Shown: piece by piece, positions 1 to 11,994 of the stretch
Layout of the letters: each line of letters opens with the position of its first letter
Numbering within the stretch: the stretch's first letter is position 1
The notes under the pieces: model-generated
What the model saw: the letters and a program-made list of their open reading frames with translations, nothing else
Databases searched by the model: none
What the model was told of the DNA's origin: nothing
Source of the DNA: Sequoia sempervirens
Taxonomy: Eukaryota > Streptophyta > Pinopsida > Cupressales > Cupressaceae
NCBI GenBank assembly: GCA_007258455.2
Contig: VDFB02344161.1
Coordinates: forward strand, 124,001-188,000
Direction of reading: 5' to 3'
Length of the DNA stretch: 64,000 bases
Translations under genes and position numbers: made by a program

Positions 1-2389
1 ATGACGCCACAAACAAGGATGATATATTTGATAGATATTAATCCCAATTAATTGTATCTAAAAGAGGATAAATATCATGTTGTGTTAAATAAATAGGGGT
101 CATGGATGTGGTGATAATAATCTCATAAGGAACAATAAAAGATGGAGATTAAGTCTCGATATGAAGAGTGGGAGCAAGGAGATAAGTCCATAAACCATCA
201 GAGCATGCAAGACCTGTGATATACTCAAGCTTCTATATAGTATCATCTTCAAAGGGTATTATATTTGCATAATCAAGGGAAATTAGACAATCTATAACTA
301 GATCCTCTAGGAATGCAAAGATATGAGGGTCTCCATGGATCTTCCAAAGTCTAGTCCAAAGTGTGTGGGGATAATTAATGTTTGATACATTGTACACATA
401 GTGTCATGATCAACACTTGAATAAATCAATTGTACAACATGATCAATGACATTACCCCATGTCAATATATTCCCTGGTGTGTTTGGTTCAGGTATGATTC
501 AATAAAGATAAGGCAACATATTAAGCCACATGAGATGTGTAAAGATGTCATTTTTCCAAGAGTCATAATTATATATTTTCAATATTACCACAAAAGGATA
601 AACATAAAAACCCATTATACCTCTCCAAATGATAAGATCAGAGACCAATAATCTCAATGCATGTAAAGTAGCTAAAATGAAGCTATCTCATACAAATAGA
701 ACATTTCTAGGTGCCAAGATGTCCAAGTAATTGACCAGAATGTGAAATAACAACAAACTAAATAAAATTACTTGAGATAGATTCTAGAAAAAGTGCATGG
801 ATGGATCTGAAATACCTTTTCAATGTTACAAGAATCATAAAAATTGGAGATACATGCAAAATTTTATGTGCTTGAAAGCAAAAAATGATGATTTGATTTC
901 AACAAGCGATAAATTGTATTTGCATTAAAAAATTTGATGATGAGACCTACACCATTGGAAATTACATGGAACCAAATTTATGATGATATCTCATTTTCCA
1001 ATTTTCAACACCATATGGCCAAGTTATGATAAAAAGAAAATAGCTCCTTTAGGCCAAATCCAGGGTTTGGGGGTCAACTGAGGTATAGAGGTGACATCAT
1101 GTTGATGTTAGCAAAAGATTCACTAGTATATTCCCTAGTTTTTGAAATATTATTTATCAACCTAAAAAACTACAAACTAGTCAGAATATTGCTTACTGAC
1201 TATCAAAATATTCCTCGTCAGTGCTAAAAAAATCATCAAATTGCCAGAATGTTAGTAGATTTTAAGAATGGATGGAATATGCTTACTATGAAATTGTACA
1301 ATTGATGGTGGATGGAACATCGATAGGTAGTGGTATTTGTTGGAGGTTATCTTTTGTGGATGTTGATAAGATTCAGCTAGTTGGGCATAGGAAAGTTCAT
1401 TGTTGACCAAGAATAGATGCTAGCAAAATTTATTCAACCATCATTTTTTTTGAGAAAACCACCGCTACTCTAAAAGGTGGCCCTGTTGGGACTCAAATCT
1501 ATAGTTGTCTTTTTGCTTGAGTCCCTTCCCCTTTTTGTTCCTTAGCCATTTACTCAATTTTATAACTGATATGATAAAGTTATCATGGGTAGTATTTTGT
1601 CAAAAACTCTTTGCATAGTTGGGTAAAGCATGGAAAATTAACCCTAACTACTTTTTGAAGTTTTGTAAAATTCTTTATGGTTAAGAATCTATGACCTTGC
1701 GGGTTTTTCCCTTTCATCAAATTCACCCCCTTTTCCCTACTATTGTCCTATCTTGATTGGATTTCCTTGCAAATGTGCAATTCCACTTCATTTTCCCATA
1801 ATGTTCTCAAAAATTAAAATTTTGACTAAGTGTTAGCCAGAGAAAGAATCCATCTTCCATCTAAACTTCACCTCTTTGCTATTTTTGTCAAGTTCACTTG
1901 GAATTTTCTACTTTGCAAAAAAAGTATGCCCATTCAAACATTTGTAGGTATTTCCATGTGAAGCAGCGCATTGCGCATCCCAATGGATCTCCCACATTTT
2001 CCACGTGCCCACCATTTTCCTATAAGCACATTCCCAATTCATTTAAAGGTTTCACAGGCTAATAGACCCCATCTTCCCACATACATCATTATGATGCCAT
2101 TTTTCTCTTTGTTGGAATTTTCATGTGAACTTATCCTTTCAAGTTCACTTTTCCAATTCACTTCATTTTCCCTACACCATTCATTTGACCAATTTTCTCT
2201 TCTATATGAACTTCACCTTTGAAAAAATTCTCCACACATCCAATTATCCATACCTCAAAGGTATACAAATCATAATAAGTGAACCTCATACCATCAACAT
2301 AGACAACCCATAACATGCAATCACAAGCTCCAGGTGTCAAACCTGTCATATGATGACCATACATAACTAGGAACTTCCACTTCATAGGT
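1..2389. other. AT-rich sequence, no gene recognised
   Basis: Only short ORFs (under 85 codons) occur and none has a recognisable motif. No terminal repeats, tRNA-like boxes or transposase or RT motifs were seen. It is probably old, decayed intergenic or repeat DNA. Confidence 0.5.
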
Positions 2390-4560
2390 AATGTTGAATC
2401 TGAAAATGATCAAGACATCCAAGATCCACTAATAACATCATATAGAGAGTGTAACCAACATCATGTAGTACCAAGGAACATCCACAAAGATATGTAAATC
2501 CTACAAACCAATATGTTGTAATACATCTCTCACCACAACTCTCCATAGCTCTCCTAAGTTCTTCGCACTCAAAAAAGAAAGAGATAAAGGAAACTCCATG
2601 TCATCACCCAAGGATAATAAACAACACATGACCACAAACATAGTGATCACCATAGCTCCACACAAGACCTCAAATCAAATGTCATGTGAATACAAATATC
2701 CAAGAAGAACAACAAGACCAAAGAGAGAACCTGCAAATCAAAAATTGTAGCATGTCCTTCTACACACATCTCTAAATGCTAAGATGTGATAAGTATGATC
2801 TCCTCCATAAAACTTCAAAGAGAAAAATATTATCTACATTTAACAATGACCAAGATTTATGCATCTTAAACCAAAGGAAGATTAAACCAAATCCTTTCAA
2901 ACCAAGAGAATAAGCCCAATAACATCTCCTAAACTTAACATCAATGAATAATCTCACAATGCATAAGGATATAAATATGCCAACACTCCTCAAATGAGCC
3001 CTCTAGAACTAGCAAACCATAGCCCAAGATCCACATGCATGAGAAGACAAACCATATTACATGATGCATTTGGAAACAATAATGGACAATACCACTAATA
3101 TGATAAACCATTGAGTAGATAAAGAGTGGGAAATGAGAATTCTCCTCCAAGATGTCTAAGTCATCATGACTCATCTACGAAAAATATCCTTATAGGTCAA
3201 TGTTGAACTCACATCCAACCAAGGTGTAGGCTCCTTGGACTTCCAGTTGAAATCTTATGAATGAGTAATCATCTCAATAAATGTCTCTAATCATAAGAGA
3301 TCTCCAAGCCTCACCTATGTCTTCAAGTATCCTCAAGCACCTGTAACTGATCAATCCATTCCAAACTCCCAAACAAATGATCAATGCACTCAATACCAAG
3401 AGAACCAACCAAGATCAATGTCATAGGTCCAATCACAAATCAAGAACATAATCATGAAAAATACCAAAACCATTATATCAAACAAGGATCACATGTCAAA
3501 TGACAAATCATGACACCTCAACCAAAGACTAAAGAGTTCTCCATGGCTAATCAAGGTGTCAACATCTCCAAACCACATGAAGGTAACCATCTCCTGCCAA
3601 TGAAACCCAAGATGTCAATGAAATCTCATTGTAGATGAAATAAGATCCAAGAGCCCATCCATGACACCAAAAAAATTTGTAAAATATCATCCACCACCAA
3701 GTGATTAATCTACATCATTGCTAAAATCTCCCACTAAATCATGATACCAAGCTCTCCATGACATCATGACAACCATCTCCTAAATCAAGAAGATACAACA
3801 CTGCCAAAGCATCATCATCACAAGCTCCTATTGAATCATATAATCAAGCTATCCATGACATCGTGATAACAATATCCTCAATGAAGATCAACCAAAGGCC
3901 CTCACATAATCAAAGAACTCAATTGAAACATTATGAGCTCCCAAAAGGCAAAGTAAAACCATGATCCTCAAACCAAGAAGATACACTGCAACAAAAAAAT
4001 ATGAATCAATTCAACACCACCAATTAATGCACCTACATAAATAATCATGTCATGCCAAAGTCCCTAAAGCATAAGGAACATCTATGACACCGTGATCACC
4101 ACCAAACATGCCAACAACAAACTCCAACTATGTCACACATGCCTATATTACATTGTCAACAACATAGGTCCCACATCATCACTGTACCTAGTAATTTACC
4201 ATCTCTCCACCTCAACATGACAAACAAAAATGCAAAACAACTGACTAAACCAAGCCACAAATCTAAATTTGCAACAACACTAAAGAATCTATGGGAATAA
4301 ATAACCCACATTTGACTCATATATGCAACCTACAAGTATAAAAAACCTATAACACTACACAACTCGTAGATCCAACAATGCAACATACAAACTCAACAAT
4401 CTACTAATAACCATGTCAAATGAGAGTAATCAAAGATGTACATGTGAATGCACAATGACTCAAACACCAAATCACCAAGATTCGATTTGCCATAAACTCA
4501 CAAAAGTGCTAGAATCAACAAGAACCCATAAACATATCGGATAGAAATAACAATAAATAA
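2390..4560. other. C-over-G biased (A/C-rich) non-coding stretch
   Basis: For about 2.1 kb the + strand is dominated by A and C, with very little G. Short words such as CCAAGATG, ATCACCA and ACCAAC recur at irregular spacing. No ORF of note is present on either strand. It looks like a diverged low-complexity or former tandem-repeat domain, perhaps the internal non-coding part of an old retroelement. No LTR or tail could be assigned. Confidence 0.4.
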
Positions 4561-5015
4561 ATCACGCCATAACATCTTCAAAACCTAATCTACTATGTAG
4601 TGCTCAAAATAAGCTTTTCATTGACTATAAGAAGTCCAAAATCTAACTTTGTATGCACAATTTATGACCTTTCCAAGTATGAAAATAACATCTAAATTTC
4701 AACAAGAATTTATTTGTCAAAACAATAAAATATAGAAAAACCATTGATACCACAATGAAGTACTCAAAACCACCTTTCCAACAACTATAAGAAGTAAAAA
4801 ATTTGACACTTTGGGACAAAGTTATGCCCTTGGAAAAAAATTGCTCAATTTTGCTATAAGGTGTAGCAAGGTAGTGTCACCCGTAGAGCAACCTGGAACC
4901 AATAAGAAAATGCATTCAGGTTTAATTTTAATATATTTGAATTTTAAATTTGGCAGATTAAGGTATGACAACACGGGTACCATGGGGCCATAGGGGGTAT
5001 GTGAACCCCCAACAA
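4561..5015. other. no gene seen
   Basis: AT-rich sequence between the A/C-biased stretch and the 3' tail of the Penelope-like element. No motif or ORF of interest. Confidence 0.4.
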
Positions 5016-5036
5016 ATTATTATTATTATTATTATT
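5016..5036 (-). repeat. (AAT)7 tail of the Penelope-like element
   Basis: Seven ATT units on the + strand, i.e. (AAT)7 in the sense of the minus-strand element, about 135 bp beyond the hammerhead-like motif. A simple-repeat 3' tail suits target-primed insertion. It is taken here as the element's 3' boundary. Confidence 0.5.
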
Positions 5037-5170
5037 TTATTTTTAATATGTTGGAAAAAATTTCAACCTACAAATGAATTGATAACTATACAACCAATTA
5101 ATAACATTTTGTTTCCACAGTCCATGATGCTAGTATGCAAGATTTTTGGAAAAAACTCTGATTTTTTTAT

Positions 5171-5218
5171 ATCATCAACGTTTCGGATCATACTCCATGA
5201 TCCATCATCAGGATGATT
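5171..5218 (-). ncRNA. hammerhead-ribozyme-like motif in the Penelope-like element
   Basis: Read on the minus strand from 5211 the sequence is CTGATGA, one extra T, a perfect 7-bp hairpin (GGATCAT at 5203-5197 with ATGATCC at 5191-5185, loop GGAGT), then GAAAC (5184-5180). The six bases before the core (ATCATC, 5217-5212) pair perfectly with GATGAT at 5176-5171, giving stem I. This is the type I hammerhead layout: stem I, CUGAUGA, stem II, GAAA, stem III, cleavage site, stem I. Stem III is nearly absent (only C-G-T-T between GAAA and stem I), and the extra T after the core is non-canonical. It may be a degenerate or minimal form like those reported in Penelope-like elements. It is on the same strand as the RT. 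Confidence 0.55.
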
Positions 5219-5399
5219 AGCAGTAGAGTGAGAATGAAAGAGAGCAAACAGACTTGGATATAAAGGAGAGGGAAGAGGGGTTTGGGAAGGTTGAGAGGCA
5301 CGCTCCCCACAAAAACATGACATAAATATAAATATATATATAAGAAAACAAAACCTAAGTATATATCTGAGTTATATATGTAAAGGATAATGAGAAAGT

Positions 5400-7080
5400 T
5401 AAGGAAGAAGCAAAACAATTATAAATATAAGAAATTAAAGGCCGAACGAAAATAAATAAATAAATAAGAATTAAAAATTATTGAAAAGGTACCATTATAA
5501 TAATGGATGAAAGGAAACAATTAACCACTAGAAACAATAGAAAATTGTAAAGGAGAAATAAAAGAGAAAAGACTAAAAAAGAATGGCTCAAAAAATATCA
5601 AAGAGTAAAGGAATCAAGTAGAAAACGAAAGAAATCAAAAAATGAAAAATGAATGAAACAAAAAACAATCACATGGGAAAGGACTAAATGGGAAAACTCA
5701 AAAACTATAAAAACCGTTTTTGAGTTAACAAGAGCAATCAAATGATGAAAAATAAATTCACAAAAGTAATCTTGTTAATGAAGAAAGATAAATTAACAAA
5801 AGCAATCAAAAGATGAAAATTAAATTAACAAAAACAAACAAATGATGAAAAATAAATTACCAAGAGAGAACGAAGCGAAAGTAAAAAGGAAAATGAAAGT
5901 AAAGAGAAAATGATAAAATGGAATAGATGAGAAGTAAATAAAATTAAATAATAAATAATAATTAAAGATCAATTAAAGAGCAATTAAAGAGCAATTAATA
6001 AGTAAATAAGGAGCAATGAATTGATAAAATAGAATAGATGAGAAGTAAAAAGAATTAGATAATAAATAATAATTAAAGAAGAAAAATGAATAGAAATAGA
6101 TAATAAATAAATAATAGAATAGAGAAGTAAATAGAAATAGATAATAAATAATAATTAAAGATGAAAAATAAATTAATAAAACAATCAAATGATGAAAATG
6201 AATTACCAAGAGAAAACAAACCAAAGTGAAAGTAAAAAGGAGATTGATAATAAAGAGAGATGAGAAGTAAATTAAAGTAATAAAAGATGGGAAGTAAATA
6301 GAATAAAATAGAATAATAGAAGCAACCAAAGTAAATAGAAACAAAAAAAGTAAATAAAAAGTAAATAAAAGTAAGCGGAAGTAAATAATAGAAGCAACAA
6401 AGGTAAATAAAAGTAATAATAGATGAAAAGTAAATAGAATGAAATGGAAAAAAGAAGCAACCAAAAGAAAGAGAAAAAAGGAATTGGTAAAATAGAATAG
6501 AGGAGAAATAAAAAGAAATAGATGATAGATAATAATTAAAGATGAAAAGTAAATAGAAATAGATAATAAATAAATAATAGAATAGATTTTAAGTAAATAG
6601 AAATAGATAATAAACAATGATTAAAGATGAAAAGTAAATATGAAATAGAATAAATAAATAGAATAGATGAGAAGTAAGTAGAAAAAGATAATAAATAATA
6701 ATTAAAGATGAAGCAATCAAAAGATGAAAATTAAATTAACAAAAACAATCAAAAAATGAAAAATAGATTATCAAGAGAAAACGAAACAAAGTGAAAGTAA
6801 GAAGGAAATTGAAAAAAAGGTAGACGAGAAGTAAATAAAAAAATAATGAATAATAATAAAGAGCAATACAACAAGCGTACACAAATAAATAAAGGTAAAT
6901 ATATAAAAACACCAAGCCATAAATATGTCTATATAACGGAGCGAAATTAAGAGACAAGAAAAGAAAACAGAAGGAACCAACAAAGAGAAAGAGGAAAACG
7001 AGGGGGGGAGGAAAGAAGGAAGGACAAGCAAGGAGAGGGGACAGGGGGGCGAGAGAGGAGAGGAGAGACGGGGTGAGGGA
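5400..7080 (-). repeat. 1.7 kb strand-biased purine/pyrimidine tract
   Basis: The + strand is almost wholly A and G with some T, built from drifting words such as AGATGAAAAGTAAAT and AATAGATAATAAAT. It ends at about 7000-7080 in a G-rich segment. In the sense of the Penelope-like element (minus strand) this is a pyrimidine-rich 3' region between the GIY-YIG stop codon and the ribozyme-like motif. Words near 5310-5375 and 6880-6935 look like diverged copies of one another, perhaps two copies of a pseudo-LTR. Long ORFs here on the minus strand (F/L/Y-rich) are artefacts of composition. Confidence 0.6.
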
Positions 7081-7099
7081 ACGGAAGCGTAAGCGGGGG

Positions 7100-8320
7100 T
7101 CAAGAAGGATTTGGGGGGATGACATTGATGCTATTTAATAGGGGTTTCCAGGAGAAACTTAGAGCCCAACCTCCATCCCGGTTGAGGTTGGAAGGGTGGT
7201 TGTGGATTTCAATGGCCTCTTTAAGTTTTCTCTTAAAGAAGTTATCTTCTGTGAATAGGATTTTGGTGTTTTCTAAAGCAATGTGATGCTTCTTCTTAGC
7301 GGAGTGTTCAGCTAGAGCGGATTTAGAGATTCGGTCATGCCTTAGGTCAGCACAATGTTCTTTGATTCTTGTGTTGAAGGAACGACCTGTTTCCCCAATG
7401 TAGGGGATGCCACATGAACACAACACTTTATAGACACCTGATTTGAGGAAATGGTCTAGGGGTTCTTTGGAGGAAGGGATGTGATTTCTTACAATGCAAA
7501 AGGGTTTGAAAGTGCAATTGATACCCTTTTTGAGAAGGATTTTGGCAATTTTGTTGGAGATACCCTCAACATAGGGGAGGGTTGCCAGAGGAAAGGAAGG
7601 AGGGGGAGTGGGGATGGGCTTGAGGGTGAGCCTAGCCTTGGCTTGGTTGATAGCCCTGTTGATCTGCTTCTTTTTGTATCCATTCAAGGAGAAGACATGG
7701 GTAAGGTGGGCCAATTCTTGGTCAAGGTGCTCTTTATCACAAATTAGGAGAGCTCTGTTAACTAAGGTTTTGAGGACCCCTGCTTTTTGGCTGGGATGAT
7801 GGTGAGAAGAAGAGTGAAGATAAAGGTCAGTGTGGGTGGATTTTCGAAAGATGGACCGAGATAACGAACCATCTGCATTCTTGATGAGAAGAACGTCTAA
7901 GAAAGGTAGTTGGTTGTCAGTTTCAATTTCCTTGGTGAAAGAGATGTGAGGAGATAAGTTGTTTAAGTGGGAATGGAATTCTTCAAGCTTCTCCCGACCA
8001 TGGGACCAACATATATTGGTGTCATCTACATAATGTTTCCACCATTTAGGTTTGAAGGGAAACGAATGGAGGGCGACATCTTCAAAGTGCTCCATGTAGA
8101 GGTTGGCCACAATGGGAGAAAGAGGAGAGCCCATAGCAACTCCATCCACTTGTTCATAAATGACACCTTGGAAGGAAAAGAAGGTTGATCTGAGACATAA
8201 CTCAACTAAGGAGGCAATTTCAAGGCTTGTCTTTTGTTTGATAAGCTCAATTGAGTCATGGCATTTTTTTTTGTATTTTCTTAGTAACCAAAATAGGCTG
8301 AATTTTATGTCAATCTTCAT
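7100..8320 (-). CDS. Penelope-like RT / GIY-YIG endonuclease, N-terminally truncated
   Basis: An open frame of 406 codons. Residues 1-150 are the C-terminal part of a reverse transcriptase: motif B around residues 60-70 (AMGSPLSP), the catalytic YVDD at 97-100, then LPFLDV near 138-143. Residues 290-375 form a GIY-YIG nuclease: GVY at 295-297, YIGETGR at 307-313, the arginine in TRIKEH (residue 318) and a downstream glutamate in KEAIEI (residue 368). A cysteine-bearing linker precedes it. Full Penelope-like proteins are about twice this length, so the N-terminal domain and RT motif A with its first catalytic aspartate are absent and this copy cannot be active. The protein would have primed reverse transcription from a nick made by its own nuclease. 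The remaining frame has no internal stop, suggesting fairly recent insertion or strong starting integrity. Confidence 0.88.
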   Translation of the reverse strand: MKIDIKFSLFWLLRKYKKKCHDSIELIKQKTSLEIASLVELCLRSTFFSFQGVIYEQVDGVAMGSPLSPIVANLYMEHFEDVALHSFPFKPKWWKHYVDDTNICWSHGREKLEEFHSHLNNLSPHISFTKEIETDNQLPFLDVLLIKNADGSLSRSIFRKSTHTDLYLHSSSHHHPSQKAGVLKTLVNRALLICDKEHLDQELAHLTHVFSLNGYKKKQINRAINQAKARLTLKPIPTPPPSFPLATLPYVEGISNKIAKILLKKGINCTFKPFCIVRNHIPSSKEPLDHFLKSGVYKVLCSCGIPYIGETGRSFNTRIKEHCADLRHDRISKSALAEHSAKKKHHIALENTKILFTEDNFFKRKLKEAIEIHNHPSNLNRDGGWALSFSWKPLLNSINVIPPNPS

Positions 8321-8340
8321 CTCTCAGGTTTTTCTAGATC

Positions 8341-10800
8341 CAATGGTGAGGTCTATTTTGTCCCAAGGTGTTATCTAAAACACTTCCCCTACAAAACCCT
8401 CATGGTGAACACTAAGAAAAAATCCATTTTTCAACAAGATTCATAAACCCAAATCTATAAAAAGTAACCATAGATCTGCAACCTCAAAACCCCAAATCTG
8501 CAAAAACAACTTGCACAAAAGCCCTCATATCTTGCAATGTCTTCATTCTTTCCTTACAAGCACTGGATTCAACTATGCACTAGCTCTACTCCAACAAGGA
8601 TTATACTAACCACAACCATGGCTTTGATACTAAATAAAAGAAAATATGCATCCACCCAAGATAATTTCCACATAACCCAAATATAGAAATTTATGCAAAC
8701 AAATATTCAAAATCCATATGTAAAATAATAAACAACATACCATCAAAGATGCCACAAGATATGCCTTGGAAAAACCCAGCCTCCAAACACACTCGCCACT
8801 CATATATTATTCAACAATAAAGATTACAATACATCTTTAGAGTCTTCATGAATACCCTTGAAACATCAAGCCCTCTACAAGAACTCCATGTGAACAAGCA
8901 CGTAACCACACATCCCATACCATGCTTCAACAAATGCTAACAAGAGATTCTCTCAACCCCTTAGCCAAAATAACCAATTACCCAACCTTAGACAACTACC
9001 CATGTACTGGATTTTATAGACATAAGCTCACACAAAACCATCGAGTGGCATTACATAAAACCACGAGCTTACAAAACCATTAACCCCCACATTTACTTTT
9101 TGGTACTAAGTTTTCCCAATAGTAAATATTTTCCCAATGTGAAACCCCACATTAGATATTTATCACAATGTTACATACAACACATAAAGTTGCCCCAAGA
9201 ATGCTAACCCATGTGATGCACACATCTCTAGATCTCTTAGGTGCACCACAAATAATAAAAATATTAAATTATAACATTATGCAAGGTGAACAACACACCT
9301 TTTCCAAACAATGTAGTCATAGTAAATGCAAAGTATTAAATAGGATGCAACATAATAAACTCACTAAATATGCTTTTGAGAGAATGTGTAGGCTTCAAGA
9401 AAATAAATAAATAAAAAGATGGACACTAATCTAGTTTTTTTGTGATAGAAAAATTGGGAACAATAGGTTCTTCTTTTTCCACTACAATTTCCTTGATATC
9501 ACAAAAATTATTCATCCACATCATGTGATGTAAACCCAATTTTTTTGGTGTACATTATTAATAAAAACTATTGAATATACTCTCTATCTATCTTACCTTT
9601 CTGGTATGATCCACACCTTTAGTTATCTCTAGTATAATAATAGATGGTCCCCATAAGATAAAAGGACTATGGCAATGGTGAAAATATTTTTAATATCATT
9701 TCAAACATACATGATATGGTGAAAATTCTTAACTACAAAGTTTTGTAGTTGAGAAAAAAATAAAGTTGAATATGATTAGTCTTGTATGATATTGGATTCA
9801 AATTAAATGAAAGATAGATCAATCAATAGACGTAAAATTGTCTTTTCATTCAACATAAGACAATAAGGTATGAGAGAAATAACTCATATTACTATTTTTT
9901 TGAATATTAATATTAGACAATATTATCAAAACTTTAGAAGAAGAAAAATACAATGATACAATTGACTAGTTGATTTTAGTTCTTGTTTGATGTATTACTA
10001 TAGTATCTTGCCATGCTAGAGACTAATAAAATGAATAGAATGGTCATGAATAATATTTCATGAATGAATACTCTTATACAACTAGAGAGCATTGAACATG
10101 TGAAAGATTAATGATAATATTGTGAGAACATTGTGATATCATTGAACCTATACCACAAACCTCACCAGAATTAAGATAACATGTAACCACTACACTAGGG
10201 GCTTAAACCATATTTTATTTAAAACTTAAAAATATAATTTTTAAAATAATATTTAGTTGATAGGCTTTTTGAATGGGCTTTCAAGTAAAAATGTTAAAAA
10301 TATTGTTTCATGTCAAAATATTCTTTAGTCATTGGAATTGTCTTATTTTACAAGAAAACTTATTCTTCAGAAACAACAAAACACTTTCAAGTTGATGGTA
10401 TTTTCATAGTGTGTCAAATTATGATGTTTTATTAAGATTCAACCACAAAGTTTTTTCAATCAAATTTATTGTGCCATAGTTAATGAGTAATGATTCACAT
10501 GAACTCATCTCTCATGAGCATGAATGAGATCCATTCAAAAATCATTAAATCTAGGTGATGTTCAAGAGATGAAGCATCTTGACTTTCTAAAAGTTCACCC
10601 ATCCTAATATTACTTCGATTCAAATGCACTTAACTACGGAGTTTCCCTTAGATCAAATCTACTTAGCTTGTCACCACATTTATAAAACTTTTAGCAAATG
10701 TCGTGTCTTATGAATCACTAAATTAACACGTATCTTAACAAAACATATCCAATTAACATTAATCCATCTATATTCCTTATTAACAAACCCAATACACCTC
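8341..10800. other. no gene seen
   Basis: AT-rich sequence with only short ORFs and no recognisable domain, terminal repeat or RNA gene. It may include the unrelated flank into which the Penelope-like element inserted. Confidence 0.45.
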
Positions 10801-10802
10801 TT

Positions 10803-11110
10803 AGGATGGGGTCCCATGGGGAGCTTTGAGATCTATTTTGAAGGAGCAAGGGGTCCCATGAGGCAAAAAAAAATGCTATAGGATTAATTAGAATCTTTTC
10901 CTCAATAATAGCAACCCCTACTTTTTAGCTTAAAAATCTAAGTGGGTGAAAAAGGGTGGGGCTACATATTAATTAGAGTCTTTTCCTCATTAATAGTAGT
11001 CCCTATTTTTTAGCTCAAAATCTTAGGGTGAGGTCTCATTGGGGGGCTTGGGGAACTATTTTGAAGGAGAAGGGGTTCCATGAAGCAAAAAAAAGAATGC
11101 TAGAGTAAGC
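10803..11110. repeat. interleaved direct duplication
   Basis: Two sequence blocks each occur twice. The GGGGTCCCATGGGG-type block followed by ATTTTGAAGGAG lies at about 10803-10880 and again at 11022-11107. The ATTAATTAGAATCTTTTCC block lies at 10884-10941 and again at 10968-11026. The copies are roughly 80-90% alike by eye. This is an old local duplication. Confidence 0.65.
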
Positions 11111-11126
11111 CATTTCAAAAGGGGTG

Positions 11127-11365
11127 GGGCTAGAAATTGCCCCACCAACAGTTAATTTTTTTTTTTTTTATATTTAGTAAGCTGCGAATTGAATATGCAA
11201 AATAATAAAATTCATGAGCCCACCAGCTTCCATAAATATAGGAGCTTAAGCTTTTAAATTTAAACTATGATACAAAATTCATGGGACCACCCACTTTAAA
11301 ATAATCTTAAAAAATCTTAGCAGCACCCATTGAATTTTTTTTAGGAAGCCACCTTCCATGGGCCA
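11127..11365 (+). repeat. dispersed repeat arm A with a perfect hairpin
   Basis: Begins with GGTGGGGC, eight bases, GCCCCACC: a perfect 8-bp inverted repeat. It continues through ATAAATATAGGAGCTTAA and ends with CCCATTGAATTTTTTTTAGG. The same blocks in the same order recur at 12618-13190 (arm B), about 1.5 kb away in direct orientation. Confidence 0.65.
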
Positions 11366-11994
11366 GGGTTGGAATTTGATGATCTATTTGACCATTTTTT
11401 CAATTTTAGACCGTATATTACAACTTTAAAATTTATTAGACCGTATAGTTTGGCTTGCTATATTTTTATTAAACCGTAAAAATTATTATAGACAAATATA
11501 ATATAGTATTTTAATTTATAATATATATCATTCTACAATGTTTATTATAAAAAAAAATTAATTTAGAATAATATAACTTTTTTGAATATTCTCTAATATG
11601 GATTTAGAAACTTTTGAAATTTTTACTAATAGTTATCATCGTTTTATATATATTTTTTTGATATGTAAAACGCAACAGAGCTACATGGATTATAATAATA
11701 AACAAAACATACAATCGTTTCTACCCTTGGGCGAATCACAACTAACATTACATCCATTTACAAACAAACAAAAAACCAAAATTCCACCCTTACTGGCGGT
11801 CACATATTTCAACCTCACTGCTAAATGATAGCCTCCAGGCTAAAGCAAAAACCATCTGCCACCCATCCATTCTCGACCATCAGTCATCTTCATCGTAGAA
11901 TCTTGTAGACTCCACCAGGTCTGCAAACTCCCGACACCACTAAAATTCCACTGCTTCATTCAGACCCAACCTACGACATAAGAAGTTGTAGCCG

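Larger units (their letters stand above)
5016..8340 (-). mobile_element. Penelope-like retroelement (Dryad-like), 5'-truncated
   Basis: Minus-strand element. In its own direction it shows a partial reverse transcriptase joined to a GIY-YIG endonuclease (8320-7100), a long pyrimidine-rich non-coding segment (7080-5400), a hammerhead-ribozyme-like fold (5218-5171) and an (AAT)7 tail ending at 5016. An RT-to-GIY-YIG order and hammerhead ribozymes are established hallmarks of Penelope-like elements. Canonical GIY-YIG copies called Dryad are described from conifers. The 5' side is truncated near 8340: an in-frame TGA sits two codons before the first ATG, and RT motif A is missing. No target-site duplication could be identified. 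The exact 5' boundary and the assignment of the tail are inferences. Confidence 0.8.

Noticed and set aside
5973..6617. 214-codon minus-strand ORF rich in F, L, I, Y and S
   Set aside because: It is the translation of the purine tract's complementary strand. The absence of stops follows from base composition; there is no domain.
6736..7125. Minus-strand ORFs just after the GIY-YIG gene
   Set aside because: Low-complexity pyrimidine-rich sequence; no motif and overlapping alternative frames.
7481..7799. Plus-strand ORFs over the Penelope element
   Set aside because: They are antisense shadows of the RT/GIY-YIG frame.
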